From positions 124,001 through 188,000 of the forward strand of contig NZ_JABMCE010000080.1 of the NCBI RefSeq assembly GCF_013359865.1: a DNA stretch of 64,000 bases, given 5' to 3'. Shown in pieces: positions 1-8,028 of the stretch; position 1 is the first letter of the stretch, and each line of letters opens with the position of its first letter. A program made the position numbers and the translations under genes. The notes under the pieces are model-generated. The model was not told the origin of the DNA and did not search any database. It was given only the letters and a program-made list of their open reading frames with translations. The stretch comes from Curtobacterium pusillum. Its GTDB lineage: Bacteria; Actinomycetota; Actinomycetes; Actinomycetales; Microbacteriaceae.

Positions 1-528
1 GGCACCCGGGACCACGAACGGCCCGACGCGCACCCGTCCGTCACCGACGACCACCGCCAGGTGCGGCACCCCTCGTCGCGTCCAGGCGGCACGGAGCGCC
101 GGGTCGACGACGTGGTCGGCGACCACGACCGCGAGCCGTGGGTCCTGCGCCGGCATGGCGACCGGGCCACCGCGGGGTGCTGAGGTCCGGGCGACCGTCA
201 CTCCCTCTCCGGACAGCAGGTCGGTGACGGCGTCGGGCAGGGAACCGGTCCCGTGCACCTCGACGCGCGCGAGCGGTTCCGGCAGGACGTCGACGACGGC
301 GGGCGAAGCGGCTCCGAGCAGCCGTGCCGCGACGCCGGGCGGGCAGCCGGTCGCCGCGGCCAGGCCGGACAGTGCTTCGCGCCCGGTCTCGCGACGCAGC
401 GCACACAGGAACCGTTCCTCACCCGTGGTCGGGACGGGGACGACGGCGCGCGGCGGGTCGACCCCGAGCTGGACGGTGGTCGGGTCGCGCCAGACGAACT
501 CGAGGGTCGGGTCGATGCGGATGCCCAT
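1..528 (-). CDS. ThiF/cyclodehydratase-like protein (C-terminus cut by window edge)
   Basis: The first 176 residues are visible, starting MGIRIDPTLEFVWRD at an ATG; the frame stays open to base 1. The segment VVVADHVVDPALR, then GVPHLAVVVGDGRVRVGPFVVPG, resembles the stretch before the first metal/ATP motifs in actinobacterial ThiF/E1-like proteins often labelled bacteriocin cyclodehydratase. The ATP-binding part lies off the window, so activity cannot be judged. It lies 60 bp downstream of the DUF2342 gene on the same strand and probably shares its transcript. The same pair faces PDZ-Lon and UPF0182 genes in Mycobacterium (Rv3195/Rv3196 region), which supports the family call. I see no RiPP precursor here, so a bacteriocin role is not implied. 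Confidence 0.6.
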   Translation of the reverse strand, partial: MGIRIDPTLEFVWRDPTTVQLGVDPPRAVVPVPTTGEERFLCALRRETGREALSGLAAATGCPPGVAARLLGAASPAVVDVLPEPLARVEVHGTGSLPDAVTDLLSGEGVTVARTSAPRGGPVAMPAQDPRLAVVVADHVVDPALRAAWTRRGVPHLAVVVGDGRVRVGPFVVPGA

Positions 529-588
529 GCCCCCACGCTGGCGGACGGAGCGCCTGCGTGGGGGAGCGTCAGCCGATCTGTGGAGAAC

Positions 589-2013
589 TCAGCGGGGCCG
601 GGTGTCCGGGTCCTCGGGACCCTCGGAGTCGTCGTCGGCGCCGTCGCCCGGGTTCTCGTCGACGTGCCCCGACTCGTCCTCGCGCGGACGGTCGCCGGTG
701 GCGTCGTTCAGCAGGTCCTCGAGCGCCCGGTCGAACTCGTCGTCCTCGGCGGAGGCGCCGGGGTTCCGCAGCCGGGCGACGAACGCGTCCGGTGCGTCGA
801 TGTCCTCCGACGTGGGCACGGCGTCGAAGTGCGACCAGAGGGCGTCCCGCTGCTCGGTCCCGAGCTCGTCGGTGACCCGCTGCCACATCGCTGCGGCCTC
901 GCGGAGACGACGCGGGCGTAGTTCCAGGCCGACGAGCGTCGCGAACGCGGACTCGGCCGGTCCGCCCGCCGCACGACGGCGGCGGACCATCTCGGCGATC
1001 GCGCCGGACTTCGGCAGCCGCGCCGTCGCCGCCGCCGTGACCGTGTCGACCCAGCCCTCCACGAGCGCGAGCATCGTCTCGAGGCGGGCGAGCGCCGCCT
1101 CCTGCTCCTCCGTGCGCGGCGGGATGAGCGCACCGGACGCCAGTGCGTCGCGGAGCTGCTCCTGGTTCGTCGGGTCGATCTCCGACGCGAGTTCCTCGAC
1201 CCGGTCGAACGGGATGTGGATGCCCCGCGCGTAGTCGGTGATCGACGAGATGATGTGCAGTCGGAGCCACCGAGCCGAACGGAAGAGCCGGGCGTGCGCG
1301 AGCTCGCGGACCGCGAGGTAGATGCGGACCTCGTCCTCGGGGACGTCGAGGCCCTCGGCGAACTCGGACACGTTCTGCGGCAGGAGCGCCGCGACCTGCT
1401 CGTCGAGGAGGGGCACGCCGACGTCGCCCCCGGACACGACCTCCTTCGAGAGCTGCCCGACGACCTGGCCGAGCTGGATCGCGAAGAGGGCTCCGCCGAC
1501 GCCGCGCATGGCCTTCGAGACGTCGCCGAGCATCGCCTTGAGCTGCTCCGGAGCACGCTGCTCGATCGCCTCGGTGAGGGCGTTCGAGATGCTCAGCGCC
1601 ACGGGCTCGGCGATCTGCGCCCACACCGGGGTCGTCGCCTTCGCCCACTGCTCGCGGGTGTAGAGGCTCGGGGTCGCGGTGAGCTCGGTGACCGAGGTGG
1701 CCTCGTCCAGCCAGAGCGCCGCGACCTGGAACGCCTGATCGGCGGCCTGCGAGGTCGCCGGGTCGACCGGGTGGCCGCCCTCCCGCGCGATCGCAGTGGC
1801 GCGCTCGGAGGCGATGGAGAAGTCGATGCCGTCGCCACCGGACTGCGCGGCGCGCTGCAGCTGACTCATCAGGTTCGCGACGAAGGCCGGGTCGTTCGGC
1901 AGACCGGCGGCACCGGCGAGCTGCGACGGGTCGATCTGGCCCTCGCCGGAGAGGAGCTTCCGGAGCATCTCCTGGAAGTCGTCGTCCGGCCCCGGCTGCG
2001 GTTCATCAGGCAT
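589..2013 (-). CDS. DUF2342 / zincin-like 'zinc-dependent metalloprotease' family protein
   Basis: A 474-residue protein. Residues 237-257 (ELAHARLF, then RWLRLHI) and LVEGWVD at 317-323 match the conserved blocks of the DUF2342 (Zincin_2) family, which has an uncharacterised hydrolase-like fold. No HExxH zinc site is visible: the expected position reads VEGWVD, so proteolysis is doubtful even though databases call the family a metalloprotease. The last 45 residues are acidic and probably disordered. The start is supported by a -10 hexamer TAGCGT seven bases upstream with no ribosome site, suggesting a leaderless mRNA. It is divergent from the PDZ-Lon gene and followed by the ThiF-like gene, an arrangement conserved in actinobacteria. 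Confidence 0.8.
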   Translation of the reverse strand: MPDEPQPGPDDDFQEMLRKLLSGEGQIDPSQLAGAAGLPNDPAFVANLMSQLQRAAQSGGDGIDFSIASERATAIAREGGHPVDPATSQAADQAFQVAALWLDEATSVTELTATPSLYTREQWAKATTPVWAQIAEPVALSISNALTEAIEQRAPEQLKAMLGDVSKAMRGVGGALFAIQLGQVVGQLSKEVVSGGDVGVPLLDEQVAALLPQNVSEFAEGLDVPEDEVRIYLAVRELAHARLFRSARWLRLHIISSITDYARGIHIPFDRVEELASEIDPTNQEQLRDALASGALIPPRTEEQEAALARLETMLALVEGWVDTVTAAATARLPKSGAIAEMVRRRRAAGGPAESAFATLVGLELRPRRLREAAAMWQRVTDELGTEQRDALWSHFDAVPTSEDIDAPDAFVARLRNPGASAEDDEFDRALEDLLNDATGDRPREDESGHVDENPGDGADDDSEGPEDPDTRPR

Positions 2014-2020
2014 GACGACT

Positions 2021-2026
2021 ACGCTA
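2021..2026 (-). promoter_or_regulatory. -10 hexamer TAGCGT, leaderless start of the DUF2342 gene
   Basis: TAGCGT on the minus strand ends seven bases before the ATG at 2013. With that spacing transcription would begin at or next to the start codon. Inferred from geometry. Confidence 0.55.
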
Positions 2027-2119
2027 ATCGCTGCTCACGGGGCCGCGCCTGGGACGCCCCCGTGGGAACGCCCGAACCGCTGCGCCGAGGGCGAACAGCC
2101 CATTGTGGAAGGACGCTGC

Positions 2120-3229
2120 GTGACCCTCTTCGCCCCCGAACCCCGTCGACGTCCGCGCTCGAGGACCGTCGGGTGGGCGTTTGTGATCGGCGCCGTCGTG
2201 CTCGGGCTGCTCACCAGCCTGCTGCCCAGCCCGTACCTCATCGAGGTGCCCGGCCCGGTGTACAACACCATCGGCACGCAGAAGCAGGGGACGGGCAAGG
2301 ACGCGAAGGACGTCAAGCTCATCCAGATCGACGGGCACGAGACGTACCCGACCGCCGGTGCGCTCGACATGCTCACGGTCGGCGTCCAGGGCGACGCCAC
2401 GAAACGACCGTCCTGGACGAGCGTCATCCGCGCGCTGTTCACCCGTTCCGAGGCGGTGATCCCTGCGTCGGCGATCTACCCCGAGGGCGTGACCACCGAC
2501 CAGGTCAACCAGCAGGACACGGCCGACATGCAGGCCTCGCAGCAGTCCGCCGTCGCCGCCGCGCTCATCCAGCAGGGCTACGACCTGCCCACCGAGCTCG
2601 AGGTCGGCACCGTGCAGAAGGGCTCGGCGGCCGACGGCGTCATCGAGAAGGGCGACGTCATCCGGTCGTTCGACGGCACCGCACTCACGACCAACGCCGA
2701 CGCCACGTCGCTCCGGGAGCTCGTCGCGAAGCACGGCACCTCCGACCCCGCGAAGGTCGGCGTCGAGCGCGACGGCACCGAGAAGACCGTGCAGCTGACC
2801 CCGCGCGAGCAGCAGGGAACCGCGCTCATCGGCGTCGGCGTCACCGAGCGGTACGACTTCCCCTTCACGGTCTCCATCAAGCTGCGGGACGTCGGCGGCC
2901 CCTCGGCCGGCATGATGTTCGCGCTCGGGATCATCGACGAGATCACGCCCGGCGAGCTCAACGGCGGCAAGCACGTCGCCGGCACCGGCACGATCAGCGC
3001 CGACGGCGAGGTCGGGGCGATCGGCGGCATCCGCCAGAAGCTCTACGGCGCCGAGGACGCCGGCGCGAAGGTCTTCCTCGCGCCCGCCGACAACTGCGAC
3101 GAGGTCGTCGGCCACGTGCCGGACGGACTCGACGTCTACAAGGTGTCCACGCTCGACCAGGCGGTCACCGACCTGCAGACGATCGCCTCCGGCAAGAGCA
3201 CCGCGAAGCTCGCGCGCTGCGGTTCCTGA
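2120..3229 (+). CDS. Membrane-anchored PDZ/Lon-type (S16) serine protease
   Basis: A 369-residue protein read from a GTG preceded by GGAAGGA at 2107-2113. Start sites further upstream would overlap the divergent gene and lack a ribosome site. Residues about 17-37 form one membrane helix, then a PDZ domain (around GTVQKGSAADGVIEKGDVI) and a C-terminal Lon protease domain. The Ser-Lys dyad is intact: Ser262 in GGPSAGMM and Lys307 in GGIRQK, 45 residues apart as in Lon. The bulk probably lies outside the membrane. It is the counterpart of mycobacterial Rv3194c and lies next to the UPF0182 gene, as it does there. Its substrate is unknown; no AAA ATPase domain is attached. Confidence 0.88.
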   Translation: MTLFAPEPRRRPRSRTVGWAFVIGAVVLGLLTSLLPSPYLIEVPGPVYNTIGTQKQGTGKDAKDVKLIQIDGHETYPTAGALDMLTVGVQGDATKRPSWTSVIRALFTRSEAVIPASAIYPEGVTTDQVNQQDTADMQASQQSAVAAALIQQGYDLPTELEVGTVQKGSAADGVIEKGDVIRSFDGTALTTNADATSLRELVAKHGTSDPAKVGVERDGTEKTVQLTPREQQGTALIGVGVTERYDFPFTVSIKLRDVGGPSAGMMFALGIIDEITPGELNGGKHVAGTGTISADGEVGAIGGIRQKLYGAEDAGAKVFLAPADNCDEVVGHVPDGLDVYKVSTLDQAVTDLQTIASGKSTAKLARCGS

Positions 3230-3273
3230 CGACGCTCGCGCGTCGCGACGGGACCCGACGCCCGCGACGCGCG

Positions 3274-3328
3274 CCGCGCCTCCAGTCCGTCTCGCGGCGA
3301 CCGTCTCGACGACCGTCTGGAGGCGCGG
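3274..3328. repeat. GGAGGC-family inverted repeat, probable terminator
   Basis: Arms 3274-3285 (CCGCGCCTCCAG) and 3317-3328 (CTGGAGGCGCGG) are exact complements with 31 bases between them. It lies 45 bases after the PDZ-Lon stop. It belongs to a sequence-conserved family found after many stop codons in this window. Confidence 0.7.
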
Positions 3329-3441
3329 GGTGCGTTCCTGAGTCGCCGTACAGTTTCAGACCTGCTCCCGCACCATAGGATCGATGCACTGACGGCCCGC
3401 CGCGCCGGGCCCGCCGGTTCGACACGTCTGGAGCACATCAA

Positions 3442-6400
3442 GTGACGACAACCTCGTCCACCTCGGGGCGGCGTTCGCCGCGGGTCCCGATCGTGGTCAC
3501 GATCATCGTGCTGGCCGCACTGGTGATCGGCTTCTTCATCTTCGCGAGCCTGTACACGGACTACGCGTGGTTCGCGCAGCTCGGCTTCCAGCAGGTCCTG
3601 ACCACCCGGTGGATCGCAGGGACGCTGATGTTCCTCGCCGGATTCCTCGGGATGGCGGTGCCCGTGTACGTGAGCATCGCGATCGCGTTCCGGTTCCGAC
3701 CGGTCTACGCGAAGCTCAACTCTCAGCTCGACCGCTACCAGCAGGTCATCGAGCCGCTGCGCCGGGCCGTCATGATCGGCATCCCGGTCGTCCTCGGCAT
3801 CTTCGCCGGGCTGTCGACCGCGGGCCGCTGGAGCATGGTGCTCGAGTACTTCAACCGGACGCCGTTCGGCAAGACCGACCCGCAGTTCGGGCTGGACATC
3901 GGCTTCTACGTGTTCGAACTGCCGTTCTGGCGCTCGATCGTCGCGTACTCGTCGGCCGTCGTGCTCATCGCCGGGCTCGCCGCGCTCGCGGCCTGCTACC
4001 TGTACGGCGCCATGCGCTTCGGCGGGCGAGAGGTCCGCATCTCCCGGGCCGCACGCGTCCAGCTCGCCGTCACGGCGGCCGTCTACATCGCCCTGCAGGC
4101 CGTCAGCCTCTGGCTCGACCAGTACGCCGCGCTGACGAAGTCGAACTCGCTCATCACCGGCGCGCAGTACACCGAGGTGAACGCCGTCATCCCCGGTCGC
4201 GAGATCATGGCCGGCATCGCCGCGATCGTCGCGATCCTCTTCATCGTCACGGCGGTCATCGGCCGCTGGCGCATCTCGATCGTCGGTACCGGGCTGCTGC
4301 TCGTCGCGGCGATCGTCATCGGCGGCATCTACCCGTGGATCGTCCAGCGCCTGCAGGTGAAGCCGTCGGAGCGCACCTTCGAGTCCGCGTACATCGAGCG
4401 GAACATCAAGGCGACGCGTGACGCGTACGGCGTCGCGGACGTCCAGGAGCGGAACTACGACGCCACCACCGAGGCGAGCTCGGGCGCCCTCGCGCAGGAC
4501 GCGCAGACGACGGCGAACATCCGCCTGATCGACCCGAAGATCGTCTCCGACACGTTCAGTCAGCTGCAGCAGTACCGGCAGTACTACCAGTTCCCCGACG
4601 AGCTCGACGTCGACCGATACGACGTCAAGGGCGAGACCGAGGACACGGTCATCGCGGTCCGCGACATCGACCTCGACGGACTGAGCGCCCAGGCGAACAC
4701 CCCGTACAACCGGGCATTCGTCTACACGCACGGCTACGGCGTCACCGCGGCGTACGGCAACCAGCGCGCGAGCGACGGCAAGCCGGTGTTCCTCGAGTCG
4801 GGCATCCCGTCGAACGGGGCACTGGGCGACTTCCAGCAGCGCGTGTACTTCGGCGAGACCTCCCCGTCCTACTCCATCGTGGGCGCGCCGAAGGGCTCGA
4901 AGAACGTCGAGCTCGACTACCCGGCCGGCTCCGACGACGACAACGGCGGCAACGCCACGACGACGTACGCGGGCAACGGTGGACCGAGCCTCGGGAACTT
5001 CTTCAACCGGCTCGTGTACGCGGCGAAGTTCCAGTCGGAGCAGATCCTGCTGTCGAACGCGGTGAACAAGGACTCGCAGATCCTCTACGACCGCGACCCG
5101 ATCACCCGCGTCCAGAAGGTCGCGCCGTACCTGACGCTCGACAGCGACGCCTACCCGGCGATCGTCGACCACCGTATCCAGTGGGTCGTCGACGGGTACA
5201 CCACGAGTGACGCGTACCCGTACTCGCAGAGCCAGAGCCTGTCGGACAGCATCGCCGGTTCGGAGACCTCGGCGTACCGGACCGACCAGGTGAACTACAT
5301 CCGCAACTCGGTGAAGGCCACGGTCGACGCGTACACCGGCAAGGTGACCCTGTACTCGTGGGACACGAAGGACCCGGTGCTGAAGACCTGGCAGAAGATC
5401 TTCCCGACCGCGGTGAAGCCGGTGTCCTCGATGAGCGCGGAACTCCTCGACCACGTCCGCTACCCGACGGACCTGTTCAAGGTGCAGCGGTCGATCCTCG
5501 GCACCTACCACGTGACCAACGCGAACTCGTTCTACTCGGGTGACGACGCCTGGAACACGCCGCAGGAACCGACCTCGGGGACGAACGACTCGTCCGACAC
5601 GTCCGGAACGACGACCACCACGAACACCGGCACGAACGCGCTCGGGACGACCACGACGACGACCCGGGCGAACCTGCAGGACCCGTACTACCTCACGATG
5701 AAGGTGCCGGGGCAGGGGACCGCCTACACCCTGTACACGACCTACATACCCCAGCAGTCCGCGGGGTCGAACAACCGCAACGTGCTCACCGGGTACCTGG
5801 CGGTCGACTCCGACGCAGGGGGCGCCGGCAAGGGGAAGAAGGCGTCCGGGTACGGCAAGCTCACGCTGTTGACGATGCCGAAGACGGACAACATCCCGGG
5901 GCCGGCGCAGGTGCAGAACCTGTTCAACTCGGACACCACGGTGTCGCAGGAGCTGAACATCCTGAAGCGGGGCAACTCGACCGTGAAGCAGGGCAACCTG
6001 CTCACCCTGCCGGTCGGCGGCGGCTTCCTCTACGTGCAGCCCGTGTACGTGCAGTCGACGTCGAGCGGTTCGTACCCGCTGTTGCAGAAGGTCCTCGTGG
6101 CGTTCGGTGACAAGATCGCGTTCGAGGACACGCTCGACGAAGCGCTCAACAGCCTGTTCGGCGGCGACTCCGGTGCGGCCGCGGGCGACCAGGGCGCGGC
6201 GTCGGGTTCGGGCTCGGGTTCGTCCACCGGGTCGGGGTCCTCGGACTCGGGCTCCGGGTCGGGTTCCTCCGACACGGGTTCGGGCTCGTCGAGCGGCACC
6301 GTCGACAACGAAGCGCTGCAGAAGGCCCTGAACGACGCCAAGCAGGCGCTGCAGGACCGCCAGGACGCCTACGCGGACAACGACCTCGTCGCCGCTGCGG

Positions 6401-6462
6401 AGGCCGATCAGCGCCTGCAGGAAGCGATCCAGGCCGCCACCGAGGCTGAGGACGGGAACTGA
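3442..6462 (+). CDS. UPF0182 family large membrane protein
   Basis: A 1006-residue protein from a GTG start with GGAG at 3430-3433. The N-terminal third carries about seven hydrophobic helices (first at residues 16-38), followed by a large soluble region rich in Tyr/Asp with typical UPF0182 stretches such as PQFGLDIGFYVF. After about residue 905 comes a Ser/Gly-rich linker and then an acidic helical tail of about 50 residues with coiled-coil character. UPF0182 is widespread in actinobacteria and has no established function; an envelope role is inferred from topology. It follows the PDZ-Lon protease on the same strand after a 212-bp gap containing an inverted repeat, so it may be transcribed separately. 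Confidence 0.9.
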   Translation: MTTTSSTSGRRSPRVPIVVTIIVLAALVIGFFIFASLYTDYAWFAQLGFQQVLTTRWIAGTLMFLAGFLGMAVPVYVSIAIAFRFRPVYAKLNSQLDRYQQVIEPLRRAVMIGIPVVLGIFAGLSTAGRWSMVLEYFNRTPFGKTDPQFGLDIGFYVFELPFWRSIVAYSSAVVLIAGLAALAACYLYGAMRFGGREVRISRAARVQLAVTAAVYIALQAVSLWLDQYAALTKSNSLITGAQYTEVNAVIPGREIMAGIAAIVAILFIVTAVIGRWRISIVGTGLLLVAAIVIGGIYPWIVQRLQVKPSERTFESAYIERNIKATRDAYGVADVQERNYDATTEASSGALAQDAQTTANIRLIDPKIVSDTFSQLQQYRQYYQFPDELDVDRYDVKGETEDTVIAVRDIDLDGLSAQANTPYNRAFVYTHGYGVTAAYGNQRASDGKPVFLESGIPSNGALGDFQQRVYFGETSPSYSIVGAPKGSKNVELDYPAGSDDDNGGNATTTYAGNGGPSLGNFFNRLVYAAKFQSEQILLSNAVNKDSQILYDRDPITRVQKVAPYLTLDSDAYPAIVDHRIQWVVDGYTTSDAYPYSQSQSLSDSIAGSETSAYRTDQVNYIRNSVKATVDAYTGKVTLYSWDTKDPVLKTWQKIFPTAVKPVSSMSAELLDHVRYPTDLFKVQRSILGTYHVTNANSFYSGDDAWNTPQEPTSGTNDSSDTSGTTTTTNTGTNALGTTTTTTRANLQDPYYLTMKVPGQGTAYTLYTTYIPQQSAGSNNRNVLTGYLAVDSDAGGAGKGKKASGYGKLTLLTMPKTDNIPGPAQVQNLFNSDTTVSQELNILKRGNSTVKQGNLLTLPVGGGFLYVQPVYVQSTSSGSYPLLQKVLVAFGDKIAFEDTLDEALNSLFGGDSGAAAGDQGAASGSGSGSSTGSGSSDSGSGSGSSDTGSGSSSGTVDNEALQKALNDAKQALQDRQDAYADNDLVAAAEADQRLQEAIQAATEAEDGN

Positions 6463-6485
6463 CACACCGTGGCGGGGCACTCGAT

Positions 6486-6514
6486 TTGTGCCCCGCCACC
6501 GCCCCGTGTAGGCT
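6486..6514 (+). promoter_or_regulatory. Promoter of tRNA-fMet
   Basis: A -35-like TTGTGC (6486-6491) and -10 TAGGCT (6509-6514) are separated by 17 bases. The -10 box ends 11 bases before the mature tRNA 5' end, leaving a short leader for RNase P. Confidence 0.6.
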
Positions 6515-6525
6515 GTTCAACGTGC

Positions 6526-6602
6526 CGCGGGGTGGAGCAGTTCGGTAGCTCGCTGGGCTCATAACCCAGAGGTCGTAGGTTCAAATCCTGCCCCCGCAAC
6601 CA
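6526..6602 (+). tRNA. Initiator tRNA-Met (CAU)
   Basis: A 77-nt cloverleaf with CAU anticodon and encoded CCA end. Two initiator hallmarks are visible: the C1/A72 mismatch at the top of the acceptor stem (CGCGGGG against CCCCGCA), and a run of G-C pairs (GGG/CCC) at the base of the anticodon stem. It therefore starts translation and is not an elongator. It is followed directly by a strong hairpin terminator. Confidence 0.97.
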
Positions 6603-6612
6603 AGCGTCACAG

Positions 6613-6646
6613 AGAAGGCCCCGGTCCAGTCGGACCGGGGCCTTCT
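6613..6646 (+). terminator. Rho-independent terminator after tRNA-fMet
   Basis: A perfect 14-bp stem (GAAGGCCCCGGTCC and its complement), extended by A-T pairs at the base, with a 4-base loop and followed by TTCTTCGG. It begins 11 bases after the tRNA. Confidence 0.85.
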
Positions 6647-6664
6647 TCGGTCGCGGGCTGCCGG

Positions 6665-6670
6665 TACGCT
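6665..6670 (+). promoter_or_regulatory. -10 hexamer TACGCT, leaderless start of the nitrilase gene
   Basis: The hexamer ends six bases before the ATG at 6677 and no Shine-Dalgarno sequence lies between them. Confidence 0.55.
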
Positions 6671-6676
6671 CGGCGG

Positions 6677-7492
6677 ATGGGCACTCTCACGATCGCCGCG
6701 GCGCAGTTCGCACCCGTGGATGACCCGGCCGTCAACCTCGAGACCGTCCGCGCGGCGGCGGTCGACGCGGCGGCCCGGGGTGCCGACCTCCTCGTCACGC
6801 CGGAGTACACCTCGTACTTCACGGCCGACATCGATGACCGGTTCGTGGCGGCCGCCCAGCGCCTCGACGGCACGTTCGTCACCGGCCTGCTGGACATCGC
6901 GCGCGAGGTCGGGATCGCCCTCGTCGTCGGCGTCGCCGAGACCGCCGACGAGGCGGACCGCTTCCGGAACACCCTCGTCGCGGTCCTGCCCGACGGATCG
7001 ATCGCGGTCGCGTACCGGAAGGTGCACCTGTACGACGCTTTCGGCTCGAAGGAGTCCGACCGCATCGACCCCGGCGACCCCGGGCAGCTGCCGGTGTTCG
7101 AGCTCGACGGTGTGCGGATCGGGCTCGAGACCTGCTACGACCTGCGCTTCCCCGAGGTCACCCGCCGTCTCGCGGCGCCCGAGCACGGAGCAGCGGACGT
7201 CGTCGTGCTCCCCGCCGAATGGGTCCGTGGCCCCGGGAAGGAGCACCACTGGCGGACGCTCCTGACCGCCCGGGCGATCGAGAACACCGTGTGGGTGGTC
7301 GGCGTGGGGCAGACGCCGCCGATCGGCATCGGAGGCTCGGTCGTCCTCGATCCCTCCGGTGTCGCGGTCGTCGCTGCCGGGGCGGTCCCGGGGATGATCG
7401 TCGCGACCATCGACACCGCGGTGACCGACGCCGTCCGCCGGACGAACCCGTCGCTCGCACTCCGCCGCTACGAGGTCGCCCCGCGCCCCTGA
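6677..7492 (+). CDS. Carbon-nitrogen hydrolase (nitrilase superfamily)
   Basis: A 271-residue single-domain nitrilase-fold amidase that would hydrolyse a C-N bond of a small amide in the cytoplasm. The catalytic triad is complete: Glu43 in VTPEYTSY, Lys115 in YRKVHLYD and Cys153 in LETCYDLRFP. Length and motifs fit the omega-amidase / Nit-like branch better than true nitrilases, but the substrate cannot be read from sequence. It stands alone behind the tRNA terminator. The ATG has a -10 hexamer six bases upstream and no ribosome site, so a leaderless mRNA is likely. The gene ends at the repeat array. Confidence 0.88.
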   Translation: MGTLTIAAAQFAPVDDPAVNLETVRAAAVDAAARGADLLVTPEYTSYFTADIDDRFVAAAQRLDGTFVTGLLDIAREVGIALVVGVAETADEADRFRNTLVAVLPDGSIAVAYRKVHLYDAFGSKESDRIDPGDPGQLPVFELDGVRIGLETCYDLRFPEVTRRLAAPEHGAADVVVLPAEWVRGPGKEHHWRTLLTARAIENTVWVVGVGQTPPIGIGGSVVLDPSGVAVVAAGAVPGMIVATIDTAVTDAVRRTNPSLALRRYEVAPRP

Positions 7493-7538
7493 CCCCGCGC
7501 GGTCGCTCCTCGCCCGCCCGGCTCACCCGTTCCTCCGC

Positions 7539-7974
7539 CGAGCGGGCGAAATGCGCGGGGGAGGGGCGCGCTGCGGGACGTATTCCGCCCGTTCGCGTCG
7601 CGGAACGTCCGTGGCCCGGCCGCGCGGACGCCGAGCGGGCGAAATGCGAGGGGGAGAGGCGCGCTGTGGGCCGTATTCCGCCCGTTCGCGTCGCGGAACG
7701 TCCGTGGCCCGGCCGCGCGGCGCCGAGTGGGCGAAATGTGCGGGGGAAAGCCGCCAGGCGGGACGTATTCCGCCCGCTCGCGGCGGGGAACGCCCATGTT
7801 CGGCCGCGCCAGTGCCGCGCGGGGCCGAGCGGGCGAAATGCGAGGGGGAGAGGCGCGCTGCGGGCCGTATTCCGCCCGTTCGTGTCGCGGAACGTCCGTG
7901 GCCCAGCCGCGCGGGGCCGAGCGGGCGAAATGTCCGGGGGAGAGGCGCGCGGCGGGCCGTGTTTCGCCCGCTCG
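7539..7974. repeat. Array of five 57-bp palindromic repeats
   Basis: This fills the 536-bp gap between the nitrilase and the aminotransferase. Units lie at 7539-7595, 7632-7688, 7724-7780, 7826-7882 and 7918-7974, each exactly 57 bp. Every unit begins CGAG(C/T)GGGCGAAAT and ends (A/T)TTCCGCCCG(C/T)TCG or close variants, so its ends are inverted repeats of about 14 bp around a variable middle. Units are spaced 92-102 bp apart, and the stretches between them (TCGCGGAACGTCCGTGGCCC in most) are also similar, so local duplication made the array. No gene is visible in the gap. Confidence 0.9.
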
Positions 7975-8028
7975 GGAACCGACGCGCCCGTTCGGGGATC
8001 GACGCGCCGCTCGCGTCGGAGCAGCGCG

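Noticed and set aside
1-528. RiPP/bacteriocin biosynthesis locus
   Set aside because: The ThiF-like gene alone suggests it, but no precursor peptide, YcaO or exporter is adjacent, and the neighbourhood is a conserved actinobacterial core.
3136-6480. A 1114-codon open frame antisense to the UPF0182 gene
   Set aside because: It is a mirror frame of a strongly coding gene in GC-rich DNA; the translation is Arg/Val/Asp repeats without domains and the plus-strand gene matches a known family.
6408-6599. Small frame reading RGQDLNLRPLGYEPSELPN across the tRNA-fMet gene
   Set aside because: This peptide is a well-known false translation of the tRNA-Met sequence.
7539-7974. CRISPR array
   Set aside because: Units are 57-bp palindromes 92-102 bp apart, and the sequences between them are alike, not unique spacers; no cas genes are present.
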